A stretch of 33,958 nucleotides of DNA from a virus, in the IMG/VR virus record IMGVR_UViG_3300042351_000045, positions 1 through 33,958 of that record; one strand, written 5' to 3'. Every line of letters starts with the position of its first letter. The stretch's first letter is position 1. Made by a program: the position numbers and the translations under genes. Positions 24,570 through 30,863 of this stretch are shown here, in pieces. The notes under the pieces are model-generated. The model saw nothing but the letters and a program-made list of their open reading frames with translations, was not told the origin of the DNA and made no database searches.

Positions 24570-24912
24570 CTTCATCTCCATTGTTAGCCATCAAATCAAA
24601 TAAAAGTTCTGCATCAATCACAGCGAGTGGCTTAGAATTGTTTTGCTTGATAATCACAATCGGTTCACCATCGCCGTGCTTCTTGCACTGTTCGTAGTAG
24701 TTATACACAGCAATCTTTGCTAAAGACTTACACTCAAATGTTGCTGGTAGTTCCTCTTTAGCAAACTGAGACATCACGACATCTTCGCCATGACTACCCA
24801 TTGGACAACTGCGTAAGTCCTTGTCCGTCAACTGTGGATACCTCTCTAGCAACTGCTTTACTGTCCACTGCTGGAGCAGCCTTCCTTTTTGTTTTGCGGA
24901 GCTTGTTTTCAA
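24553..24912 (-). CDS. PD-(D/E)XK nuclease-like protein (TTG start)
   Basis: A 119-residue protein with SSAKQKGRLLQQW near the N-terminus, then SHGEDVVMS (Glu43, Asp44) and FECK (Glu60, Lys62), which together match a compact PD-(D/E)XK site. The segment IVIIKQNNSKPLAVIDAE follows, as in a widespread phage nuclease family; a resolvase-like or end-processing role is possible. The only start is TTG 24912, with AAGGA nine bases before it. The first 119 bases overlap the end of the upstream gene in another frame. The acidic tail ends DEDDYEL. Confidence 0.75.
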   Translation of the reverse strand: MKTSSAKQKGRLLQQWTVKQLLERYPQLTDKDLRSCPMGSHGEDVVMSQFAKEELPATFECKSLAKIAVYNYYEQCKKHGDGEPIVIIKQNNSKPLAVIDAELLFDLMANNGDEDDYEL

Positions 24913-25108
24913 TTTTAATTTCCTTTACCTTTGTTAGCATCTTCTTGGGAATAGTGATACTGTTGTTACACATTCCTGCAGTGATGGTTCCTGCTAACTC
25001 AATTTGCTCATCGTCTTCAAACACCACAAAACCTACTGTCTTACACTTCAAATCTTCACGTTTACCTTCATGCCACTCACCCTGTGCTAAAGCATCTAAC
25101 CACTCCAC
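24794..25108 (-). CDS. Hypothetical protein, tail overprinted by nuclease gene
   Basis: The frame is open from an ATG at 25246, but that region is the coding end of the exonuclease gene. The in-frame GTG at 25108 overlaps the exonuclease TAG (TAGTG) and gives 104 residues; GTG 25159 is an alternative. The core (EWLDALAQGEWHEG, KTVGFVVFEDDEQIELAG, NNSITIPKKML) resembles a small beta-rich phage family of unknown function. The last 40 residues are Lys/Ala-rich, low complexity and lie within the overlap with the next gene. Confidence 0.68.
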   Translation of the reverse strand: MEWLDALAQGEWHEGKREDLKCKTVGFVVFEDDEQIELAGTITAGMCNNSITIPKKMLTKVKEIKIENKLRKTKRKAAPAVDSKAVAREVSTVDGQGLTQLSNG

Positions 25109-25791
25109 TAGGATGAGCTTGGCGGTGTCCAAGTCTGATTTAGACTTCTTTGTAGCCACAGAAGTTGTCCGTTCTCCAGTACTCGCTGCTGGTCGCCCTC
25201 GTAGGCTTTGAGGACTGCTTGATATAATTCGTTTTCGTTTGTACATTCTTCAAGAATCCTTTTAGCTTTAACAGGACCGATACCCTTCAGTCCAATGATG
25301 TTATCAATTCTGTCACCGGTTAAAATCTGAGTATAGAAAGAATGTAGCCCTTCAAACTCAGAGACATAATACTTTTCTTTCTTACGGTAGTTGTAATGCC
25401 ACCCTCTGAACTGATTGAGGTCTTTGTCGATGTGAACCATGATGGACTCATCTTCAGAGACCGCATACGCAGCGATACCGACTGCATCGTCTGCTTCGAT
25501 ACCTTGTACTACTTCAAAGCCCCAAGAGTTCACTAGGTGGTCTCTTAGAGCCTGTAAATGTACTGGCTTTTCAGATATTCTCTGACCCTTGTATGGAGCT
25601 GTAACTGCTATCGAATCACGGAAGTTGCCTTTGCCCGTTAGGAAGCCCTTGTAATCTTCACAGTCCAAGTCCATACAAAGTTCAGTCATTGTTTCTTCAA
25701 GCCTTGCTATCGCAATGTATTCCTCAGCATCGTTGCTAGAGAAACCCACGGCGTAGCAAAGACTATCAGCATCAATGAACGCTGTTATCAC
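25108..25791 (-). CDS. 5'-3' exonuclease, FEN family
   Basis: A 227-residue flap/5' exonuclease that removes RNA primers and degrades duplex DNA from 5' ends. Metal ligands are visible: Asp7 and Asp9 (FIDAD), Glu99, Asp101 and Asp102 (GIEADD), Asp122 and Asp124 (HIDKDL) and Asp160/Asp163 (GDRIDN). The helix-3-turn-helix GLKGIGPVKAKRIL follows, and Arg58/Arg71 lie in the helical-gateway region. The C-terminal NGQLLWLQRS, then WTPP is typical of podovirus homologues. It overlaps SSB by ATGA. The function corresponds to T7 gp6. Confidence 0.92.
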   Translation of the reverse strand: MITAFIDADSLCYAVGFSSNDAEEYIAIARLEETMTELCMDLDCEDYKGFLTGKGNFRDSIAVTAPYKGQRISEKPVHLQALRDHLVNSWGFEVVQGIEADDAVGIAAYAVSEDESIMVHIDKDLNQFRGWHYNYRKKEKYYVSEFEGLHSFYTQILTGDRIDNIIGLKGIGPVKAKRILEECTNENELYQAVLKAYEGDQQRVLENGQLLWLQRSLNQTWTPPSSS

Positions 25792-26198
25792 AGGATGTCA
25801 TCATCCAAGTCATCTGCAGCGCCTTCAGCACTGTATTTGACTAAGTCGGTAATGACAATCTTTGCCAGTGATGCACTCACGCCGTTCTTGTTCTTCCAAG
25901 TCCAGCTATAAGGCTTAATCAATGCCACAGCCCTAGAGCCGTTGCCTACGGTGTCCTTAATCTCATTGCCTTCTTTGTCATAAGGCTGGATAGCGTAGTT
26001 TGACTTGACTGTCAAGAACCAACCCTTCTCAGGTTTGTCTTCACGCTTGCGTGGCTCAAGACCAATCGACTCCAATGCTTCCACAGCCTTGTCAGACAGG
26101 TTAGCCAAGTCACACTGGAACTTGCCACTCATGTCGTTAACACGGTCAAAGAAAGCCCACTGAATTTCTGCTTCTATTTTTACTGGTTTAATTTCCAT
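25788..26198 (-). CDS. Single-stranded DNA-binding protein, T7 gp2.5-like
   Basis: A 136-residue protein with an OB-fold-like beta pattern (AEIQWAFFDRVNDMSGKFQC, GWFLTVKSNYAIQPYD, SRAVALIKPYSWTWKNKNGV) and a strongly acidic tail ending DDLDDDIL. The acidic C-terminus is the interaction tail of SSB proteins that recruits polymerase and helicase. It lies between the polymerase and the 5' exonuclease. It has a strong AAGGAG site and a possible own promoter at 26244-26249, which fits high expression. It is shorter than T7 gp2.5 (232 residues). Confidence 0.8.
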   Translation of the reverse strand: MEIKPVKIEAEIQWAFFDRVNDMSGKFQCDLANLSDKAVEALESIGLEPRKREDKPEKGWFLTVKSNYAIQPYDKEGNEIKDTVGNGSRAVALIKPYSWTWKNKNGVSASLAKIVITDLVKYSAEGAADDLDDDIL

Positions 26199-26243
26199 TT
26201 TAAAACTCCTTATCTACTACGGTTTATGAATACTGCTACAGCT

Positions 26244-26249
26244 ATTGTA
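26244..26249 (-). promoter_or_regulatory. Possible extended -10 promoter for the SSB gene
   Basis: On the minus strand TACAAT (26249-26244) is preceded by TGG, forming an extended -10 (TGnTACAAT). No good -35 was found at 16-18 bases. Transcription would begin near 26238, giving a 40-base leader with AAGGAG before the SSB start. Confidence 0.4.
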
Positions 26250-26255
26250 CCACAA

Positions 26256-26444
26256 CTACTGCAAGGTTTGGGTAGAGTAATTAAGACTTTCTTCTAGTGT
26301 CCCATCTTCTATATCCAACACTGCATCCTTTAAAAGTTCGTATGTTTCCTTTAAATCAAAGGACGAACTAAGCGAATAAGTCCCATCTTTGTAGGCAGAC
26401 ACAGCCACCATCCCAAGTAAGTTCTCGTCTTTTTCTTCTGTCAT
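26256..26444 (-). CDS. Small acidic hypothetical protein downstream of polymerase
   Basis: A 62-residue acidic protein from ATG 26444, which overlaps the polymerase stop (TGATG); an in-frame ATG at 26462 is also possible. It begins MTEEKDENLLGMVAVSAYKD, then GTYSLSSSFDL and a helical acidic end. No domain is recognised. Coupling to the polymerase suggests a replication-associated accessory, but no function can be seen. Confidence 0.7.
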   Translation of the reverse strand: MTEEKDENLLGMVAVSAYKDGTYSLSSSFDLKETYELLKDAVLDIEDGTLEESLNYSTQTLQ

Positions 26445-28126
26445 CAGTGTGTCTCTTTCCATGAGTTACCTACTTTGTATTCACCGTCCAAAGGACATCT
26501 TAATCGTTTCTTTGGATTAGGTGGGTTATTATCTAATACTTTTAATTCTTTTGCAACATCTATAATCGCCTGTTTTCCCATCTGTCCAGCTTCTTCTGCA
26601 CGGTTTTCTTCCACTTCAATCTGCCACTCGTCATGGACATTGGCAACCATCTTAAAGTCTATCTTGGCTTTTCGTAGTCTCTTGTGCAAAATAACTACAG
26701 CCTGTTTCATTACTATCGCACCAGCGCCTTGCAGTAGCGTGTTGAGCGCCGAGTGCTCCGCACGAACGAGTAGCTTGCGTCCGTCGAGACCTTGTAGCCA
26801 TCCTTCTTTAGCATAGAGACGAGCCACTTTCTCTCTGAGCCTTTTAAGTTTCGGTGTGTTTTGTAGAAAACTATCAATGAGTTTCTGTCCTTCTTTCGCA
26901 GAACCTCCAACAATCGACCCGATTTTGGCACTTCCTGCGCCATAGAGAAAGGCATAGATAAACGTCTTAGCTTGATTCCTCGTTTGCAACCCAGCAGCGG
27001 TTTGGTTCGCTGTGTGTATATCGCCTGATACAACCTCATTCGTATATTCATTGTCGTTCATATAGTGAGCCAGCATACGCAATTCTAATCCACTTGCGTC
27101 AATACCGACTAACTTATATCCTTTCTCTACTGTCCATAAATCCCTACACTCGTGTCCGTAGGGGCTACCGCTGTTAGGTACTTGTGCCATGTTCGGACTC
27201 ATGTGTGTCATGCGACCTGTGACAGCGCCGTTAGTAATGACACGACCATGAACCCTACCGTCACTACCAACTGCATCTAGCCACGATGTAATCTGTGCTA
27301 TTCGCTTTTGCAGCATCATGTATTCTGCGAGGGCTTTGGCTTCCGGGTAGTCAAGACTGGCGAGGACTTCTTCGTCGACGATGACGCTACCTTTTTCGGT
27401 ACGCTTTTTGGGTTTCCAACCCTTTTCTTGAAGTCTCTCTGCAATTTGCTGGCGGCTGCCGGGGTTGAACGGGGTGATGATGTCGTTAAGCGGCTTGCCG
27501 ATTTTGCTAATCCGATTCGCTTCAACTTTGGGCGGAAAAAGCTCCTGCATTGCAGTTTGAATACTATCCAACTTACTTTTAAGTTCAGCCAAAAGAGATA
27601 AAGCTGATACTTCGTTGAGTTTAAAGCCGTTGCGCTCTTGCTCGGCGATGATGATTGCGACTTGGTGTTCGAGGTCGATACTTTCTTTTGAGAAGTCATT
27701 TTCCATTTCCTTAGTTAAGTGTTTGTAAAGTTCTGCTGTTACTTTTGTGTCTTGAATACAGTACTGCAACATCTCATCGGTAAGACCGCCGTCAAAGTCT
27801 TTGAAGTCTCCCTTTTGGAAGCCTAGACGATTACCCCAAGCAGCAAGGCTGTGTCCGTCTTCTAGGCTAGGATTGTATAACCTAGACAATACCAGTGTGT
27901 CTACGACTTGGGACTTCTTTACCTGTATTCCCCAAACCTTCTTTAAAACAGGGAAATCAAAGAAGATGCCGTTATGCGTCACAATGCTGTCGCAGTTGTT
28001 CATAAAGTCTTGCAACATGGCTGGCTGCACAAACGTAGAGACAACATCCTTGTCAATGTCACGACACACAACACACCATATTTTATCATGGGTGCTGTTG
28101 GTCTCGATGTCAAGGACTATACGCAT
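26444..28126 (-). CDS. DNA polymerase, family A with 3'-5' exonuclease domain
   Basis: A 560-residue replicative polymerase. The proofreading exonuclease shows Asp6/Glu8 (LDIET), HNGIFFD (51-57) and QYCIQDT (Asp126). The polymerase carries motif A GIDASGLELR (Asp343, Glu348), motif B RNQAKTFIYAFLYGAG (383-398) and motif C VHDE (497-500). Compared with T7 gp5 (704) it is compact, and I saw no thioredoxin-binding-sized insertion. The start overlaps the preceding gene by 10 bases without a clear ribosome site, so coupling is likely. Works with the primase-helicase and SSB of this operon. Confidence 0.95.
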   Translation of the reverse strand: MRIVLDIETNSTHDKIWCVVCRDIDKDVVSTFVQPAMLQDFMNNCDSIVTHNGIFFDFPVLKKVWGIQVKKSQVVDTLVLSRLYNPSLEDGHSLAAWGNRLGFQKGDFKDFDGGLTDEMLQYCIQDTKVTAELYKHLTKEMENDFSKESIDLEHQVAIIIAEQERNGFKLNEVSALSLLAELKSKLDSIQTAMQELFPPKVEANRISKIGKPLNDIITPFNPGSRQQIAERLQEKGWKPKKRTEKGSVIVDEEVLASLDYPEAKALAEYMMLQKRIAQITSWLDAVGSDGRVHGRVITNGAVTGRMTHMSPNMAQVPNSGSPYGHECRDLWTVEKGYKLVGIDASGLELRMLAHYMNDNEYTNEVVSGDIHTANQTAAGLQTRNQAKTFIYAFLYGAGSAKIGSIVGGSAKEGQKLIDSFLQNTPKLKRLREKVARLYAKEGWLQGLDGRKLLVRAEHSALNTLLQGAGAIVMKQAVVILHKRLRKAKIDFKMVANVHDEWQIEVEENRAEEAGQMGKQAIIDVAKELKVLDNNPPNPKKRLRCPLDGEYKVGNSWKETH

Positions 28127-28500
28127 ACGTTAATCATTTTAACTAAACTTTGCAGATTAAGCAAATACAATCGTGAAGTGTTGTTATCACCACCACTCAC
28201 AATGCGTGGCATCGTCTGAATAATATAATTCCTGAGTATTTTAGTCGGGAATACTAAAGTCATCACAATGTCCTTATCAATAGCAAGGTTATGAAACCAG
28301 TACTCTGCTTCGGTGGTGGCGATGCCACTAGGCTTACCACGGCTCATAAACTCAATCGCAATGTTGCCGGTGCATTTCCACATATCTCGCTCTGTCTTAA
28401 CCTCTATTTTGCTGTGCTGCAGCATATCAGCAACCTTCTGCTCAAAAACCTGTCCGTACTTCAAGTCAATATCAAACCTTTTGTCGTTGTTCATAAGCAT
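28117..28500 (-). CDS. PD-(D/E)XK-like nuclease or DNA-processing protein
   Basis: A 127-residue protein (ATG 28500; ATG 28494 overlaps the previous stop and is an alternative). Glu20 (KYGQVFEQKVAD), Glu33-x-Lys35 (IEVKTERDMWK) and the following GNIAIEFMSRGKPSGIATTE motif fit a compact PD-(D/E)XK core seen in many marine and freshwater phages. It would cleave or process DNA beside the polymerase; the exact substrate is unknown. AGGAGG lies 12 bases before ATG 28500, a long spacing. It is distinct from the nuclease-like protein at 24553. Confidence 0.75.
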   Translation of the reverse strand: MLMNNDKRFDIDLKYGQVFEQKVADMLQHSKIEVKTERDMWKCTGNIAIEFMSRGKPSGIATTEAEYWFHNLAIDKDIVMTLVFPTKILRNYIIQTMPRIVSGGDNNTSRLYLLNLQSLVKMINVCV

Positions 28501-28694
28501 AATTTTATCAAGCCTCCTAAGTACATTGCTACCGCCACAAACTCAACGGTGAACAAGGCGTAGTCCTTCTGCTGAACACCTGACCAAGCCCACAACCCGC
28601 TACCAATTAATCCAAACCACAGGTTCAGTGGAAATATGTTTAGGCTGGTCAAGCCAATGCCAATCAGACAGAGGATAGTCCCAGCCCACTTCAA
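28491..28694 (-). CDS. Small three-span membrane protein (TTG start)
   Basis: A 67-residue hydrophobic protein with spans near 4-20, 24-40 and 47-64. The start is TTG 28694, which overlaps the upstream TGA and has a strong GAGGTG site five bases before it. This convincing ribosome site supports the unusual start. It lies among early replication genes, not in the lysis cassette. It could alter the host membrane or block superinfection, but nothing identifies it. Confidence 0.7.
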   Translation of the reverse strand: MKWAGTILCLIGIGLTSLNIFPLNLWFGLIGSGLWAWSGVQQKDYALFTVEFVAVAMYLGGLIKLCL

Positions 28695-28990
28695 CGAATC
28701 ACCTCTGCTGATTTAAGTTCGCCTGTTTCACCGTCAAAACACAGTTTTAAATTAGGCTGTGTTGGTGGGTGTACATCTCCTTCGCTATATATGCGTGCTT
28801 TGTAAGCGATATGCTTTGTATAGTAATTTGGCTTTTTCTCAGGTTTGATGCGATATTCATACAAATTATCACGCCATTGAGGGTTTGTTGTAGTTTTCCA
28901 CTCAGAGTTGACACACCACAGACTTCTACTTTCGATGATTGCTCCATCAGCCCATGCTTTAATTAACTCTGCGTATTTATGTTTTTTCAT
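28691..28990 (-). CDS. Early phage protein (KYAELIKAWADGA family)
   Basis: A 99-residue protein starting MKKHKYAELIKAWADGAIIE, a recurrent N-terminus of small phage proteins, followed by W/Y-rich strands (SLWCVNSEWKTTTNPQWRDN, LYEYRIKPE). It continues with PHPPTQP-like linker residues and ends FDGETGELKSAEV. The early-region location and frequent recurrence in phages suggest a host-interaction or regulatory role; its biochemical function is unknown. Joined by ATGA and TGA overlaps to its neighbours. Confidence 0.78.
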   Translation of the reverse strand: MKKHKYAELIKAWADGAIIESRSLWCVNSEWKTTTNPQWRDNLYEYRIKPEKKPNYYTKHIAYKARIYSEGDVHPPTQPNLKLCFDGETGELKSAEVIR

Positions 28991-29202
28991 TTCTTCTTAA
29001 CCGTTTTCTTCTTGATTACAAGCGGTTCTTCTGCTACTTCTACGGGCATTGGTCGTGGTTCTTCAAACATTGCAGCAAGTAGTTCCTGAATCTCAGGTTC
29101 AAGCAATGTGAAAGACTTACCGTTGTTCATGTGGACATCACGGTCAACGATGTAGCTGACGTTCATTGTTTCAATGACGATGTTATTTATCTTAACTAGC
29201 AT
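28987..29202 (-). CDS. Hypothetical 71-aa protein with basic tail
   Basis: The frame extends to a TTG at 29211, but ATG 29202 has AAGGA nine bases upstream and is preferred. The N-terminal half is beta-like (MLVKINNIVIETMNVSYIVD), the middle is acidic (LLEPEIQELLAAMFEEPRPM) and the end is Lys-rich (VIKKKTVKKK). It overlaps the previous gene by 11 bases. Not recognised. Confidence 0.72.
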   Translation of the reverse strand: MLVKINNIVIETMNVSYIVDRDVHMNNGKSFTLLEPEIQELLAAMFEEPRPMPVEVAEEPLVIKKKTVKKK

Positions 29203-29467
29203 TGGTTTCAATCCTTTTCAGTTCGTGTTCAATCATCTTCTGTGCGTTGCTGAGTGCCTTAATCAGTTGCTGACAATCTTCTACATGGTAATCCGCTACA
29301 ACATCAGTGCCTAATACTTTGTAAGCCTCTAGCGTATCTCGAATGAGATGCTTGAGTGTAGTTGTGAACTGCACTGGCTCATCGGCATCACCAAAGAAGA
29401 AACCGTAGTCCACTGCACCGTTCTCAGCAATCCATACAAAACCGTCTACTTTTACATTCTTACTCAT
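29192..29467 (-). CDS. Hypothetical early protein of 91 aa
   Basis: A 91-residue protein starting MSKNVKVDGFVWIAENGAVD, with a beta-rich first half (YGFFFGDADEPVQFTTTLK) and a helical second half (QQLIKALSNAQKMIEHELKR). No domain is recognised. ATG overlaps the stop of the previous gene (ATGA). Likely cytosolic. Confidence 0.72.
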   Translation of the reverse strand: MSKNVKVDGFVWIAENGAVDYGFFFGDADEPVQFTTTLKHLIRDTLEAYKVLGTDVVADYHVEDCQQLIKALSNAQKMIEHELKRIETNAS

Positions 29468-29697
29468 TTTCCTTTACACCTTTCAGTTGCGATACGCTCT
29501 AACACTTTTAACTTTTCTTCATCGGTCATCTTGTACCAAGTACTGATTTCCTCTTTGTTTCTACCACAATCGTTGCAACTCATAATTGTGATGTCGTAGG
29601 TGCATTTACCAATGCAAGGCGATTTTACCATCTCTGTTTTCCATTTCCAAAAGTTGTTCCAGTTCGGTAAGTGTAGTGGTGGACATTTCCAAACCAT
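29464..29697 (-). CDS. DUF1289-like cysteine protein
   Basis: A 77-residue protein carrying the DUF1289 signature: SPCIGKCTYD, then MSCNDCGRNKEEISTW and YKMTDEEKLKVLERI. In cellular genomes these small Cys-rich proteins have unknown function; the four cysteines may bind metal. ATG 29697 lies one base after the preceding stop. An in-frame ATG at 29631 would start directly before the domain (MVKSPC), so the first 22 residues may be untranslated. Confidence 0.8.
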   Translation of the reverse strand: MVWKCPPLHLPNWNNFWKWKTEMVKSPCIGKCTYDITIMSCNDCGRNKEEISTWYKMTDEEKLKVLERIATERCKGK

Positions 29698-29698
29698 A

Positions 29699-29932
29699 TC
29701 ATTTCTCTTGTGCCTTTCTTAGTATTGCTCTAGCAAATTCAATCCAGCCCTCATTAGAATCAATATGGTTTACAACTGCATTACCTACTGCAATTATTTC
29801 CTCATCTGTTAGTTCTTTTACTGGATGGGTATAGAGTGGAATCAAGTCTGTAAAACCCATTTCTACAAAGTAATCTGCACTTCTTGATACATCTCCACCT
29901 TGGCTCATCCACGCTACTGGTTCATTGTTCAT
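29699..29932 (-). CDS. Hypothetical early protein (PVAWM...PLYTHP family)
   Basis: A 77-residue protein with NNEPVAWMSQGGDVSRSA at the start and LIPLYTHPVKELTDEEIIAV after it. The PVAWM and PLYTHP pair is a common feature of small phage proteins of unknown function. A short helical acidic segment finishes it. Start overlaps the previous gene by ATGA. Confidence 0.78.
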   Translation of the reverse strand: MNNEPVAWMSQGGDVSRSADYFVEMGFTDLIPLYTHPVKELTDEEIIAVGNAVVNHIDSNEGWIEFARAILRKAQEK

Positions 29933-30255
29933 TTTCCCTCCGCTAAGAATTTATCAATTGCTACATCAATCTCATTGCCAATCATCCAGCGCCATTCCGA
30001 CATATCACCATTACAGGCTATAACCGATGGTGCAACAATTTTAGGGTCAATATCCCACGATGCACTCTTTAACCAGCGATAACGCTCGGCATCAGCATAG
30101 ACTTCGGTGTTATCTTGTATGCGACCCAAGACATCCTTATTCAAGGTGCGTAGCCTGTCAATCTCCAAGCACAAGGCATTGATGTAGTTACGAGTAACAG
30201 AGTATTCGTCTGTCTTGGCATACTGCCTTGCTTTTTCTACTAAGTCGTTGTTCAT
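29929..30255 (-). CDS. Hypothetical early protein (DAERYRWLKS family)
   Basis: A 108-residue protein with a helical N-terminal half (VEKARQYAKTDEY, NALCLEIDRLRTLNKDV) and the DAERYRWLKSASWDID motif near residues 53-70, followed by a C-terminal WMIGNEIDVAIDKFL. This DAERYRWL motif recurs in many phage and prophage early proteins; its function is not established. ATG overlaps the HNH gene stop by 4 bases. Confidence 0.78.
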   Translation of the reverse strand: MNNDLVEKARQYAKTDEYSVTRNYINALCLEIDRLRTLNKDVLGRIQDNTEVYADAERYRWLKSASWDIDPKIVAPSVIACNGDMSEWRWMIGNEIDVAIDKFLAEGK

Positions 30256-30809
30256 AGTGTGTCCTTTCCTTTGTGTAATTTTAACACGTTCTGCGCAAAC
30301 AAAACTAATTGTTCAATGTTTGCAGAACTTTTCATTGTGTTCGCCAAATTAGAGATAACTTGAATGTTTCCTTTAACATATCCAAGTTTAGGGTTTATCT
30401 TGTCCAAAGACGGAGAAGCCCACTCAGAGAACGGCTCTAGCTTTAGCCCCAAATACGGACAAAACTCGGGGATATGTATATCTTCTGCTGATATATCAAA
30501 CGCACTTCCGTACTTTTTAGCCCGTGCTTTTGCGTTCTGCACAAGATATTTTTCCTGATTGTTAATCTTCCATTGCTTTTGTTTTGCTAAGTCAGCGCAG
30601 GGGTCTTTATCATACTTTTCTTTTTTATTTGCTCTTGTTCTTTGGCAGATAGTGTCTTTGTTTTTCAAATAATACTCCTTGTTCCGTTCTTTAAGTGTTT
30701 CTTTGTTTTTTTCCCGATAGGCTTTTCCGCTAACCACCTTGCGTTCGGCAATGCTTTCTTTGTTCTCCAAATAGTACTGTTTATAGTACTCTTTCCGGTC
30801 TCTTGTCAT
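30252..30809 (-). CDS. Putative HNH-family homing-type endonuclease
   Basis: A 185-residue basic protein. Residues 1-95 are Lys/Glu/Tyr-rich repeats (YYKQYYLENKESIAERK, KERNKEYYLKNKDTICQ) that resemble the DNA-binding N-terminus of such nucleases. The C-terminal part carries FCPYLGLKLEP, SPSLDKINPKLGYVKGN and VISNLANTMKSSA, a well-known variant HNH fold in which the usual His is replaced in the DKINP segment. It has a GGAGG site and a perfect promoter just upstream. The separate promoter and its place in an otherwise fused operon suggest a mobile insertion. Confidence 0.82.
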   Translation of the reverse strand: MTRDRKEYYKQYYLENKESIAERKVVSGKAYREKNKETLKERNKEYYLKNKDTICQRTRANKKEKYDKDPCADLAKQKQWKINNQEKYLVQNAKARAKKYGSAFDISAEDIHIPEFCPYLGLKLEPFSEWASPSLDKINPKLGYVKGNIQVISNLANTMKSSANIEQLVLFAQNVLKLHKGKDTL

Positions 30810-30827
30810 AATTCCTCCAAAATTAGT

Positions 30828-30856
30828 ATTATAAACGAAAATAGCTCAGTTGTCAA
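30828..30856 (-). promoter_or_regulatory. Perfect consensus sigma70 promoter
   Basis: On the minus strand TTGACA (30856-30851), a 17-base spacer and TATAAT (30833-30828) match the consensus at all 12 positions. Transcription would begin near 30821, with GGAGG before ATG 30809. It drives the HNH gene and the leftward genes beyond. Confidence 0.88.
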
Positions 30857-30863
30857 CAAGTAT

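Noticed and set aside
24801-25211. + strand 136-aa frame over the exonuclease region
   Set aside because: Antisense to FEN and adjacent genes, with no ribosome site and an unlikely composition.
26444-28126. DnaJ-like insertion in the polymerase, as in HMO-2011-type phages
   Set aside because: No HPD motif or J-domain-sized insert between the exonuclease and polymerase motifs.
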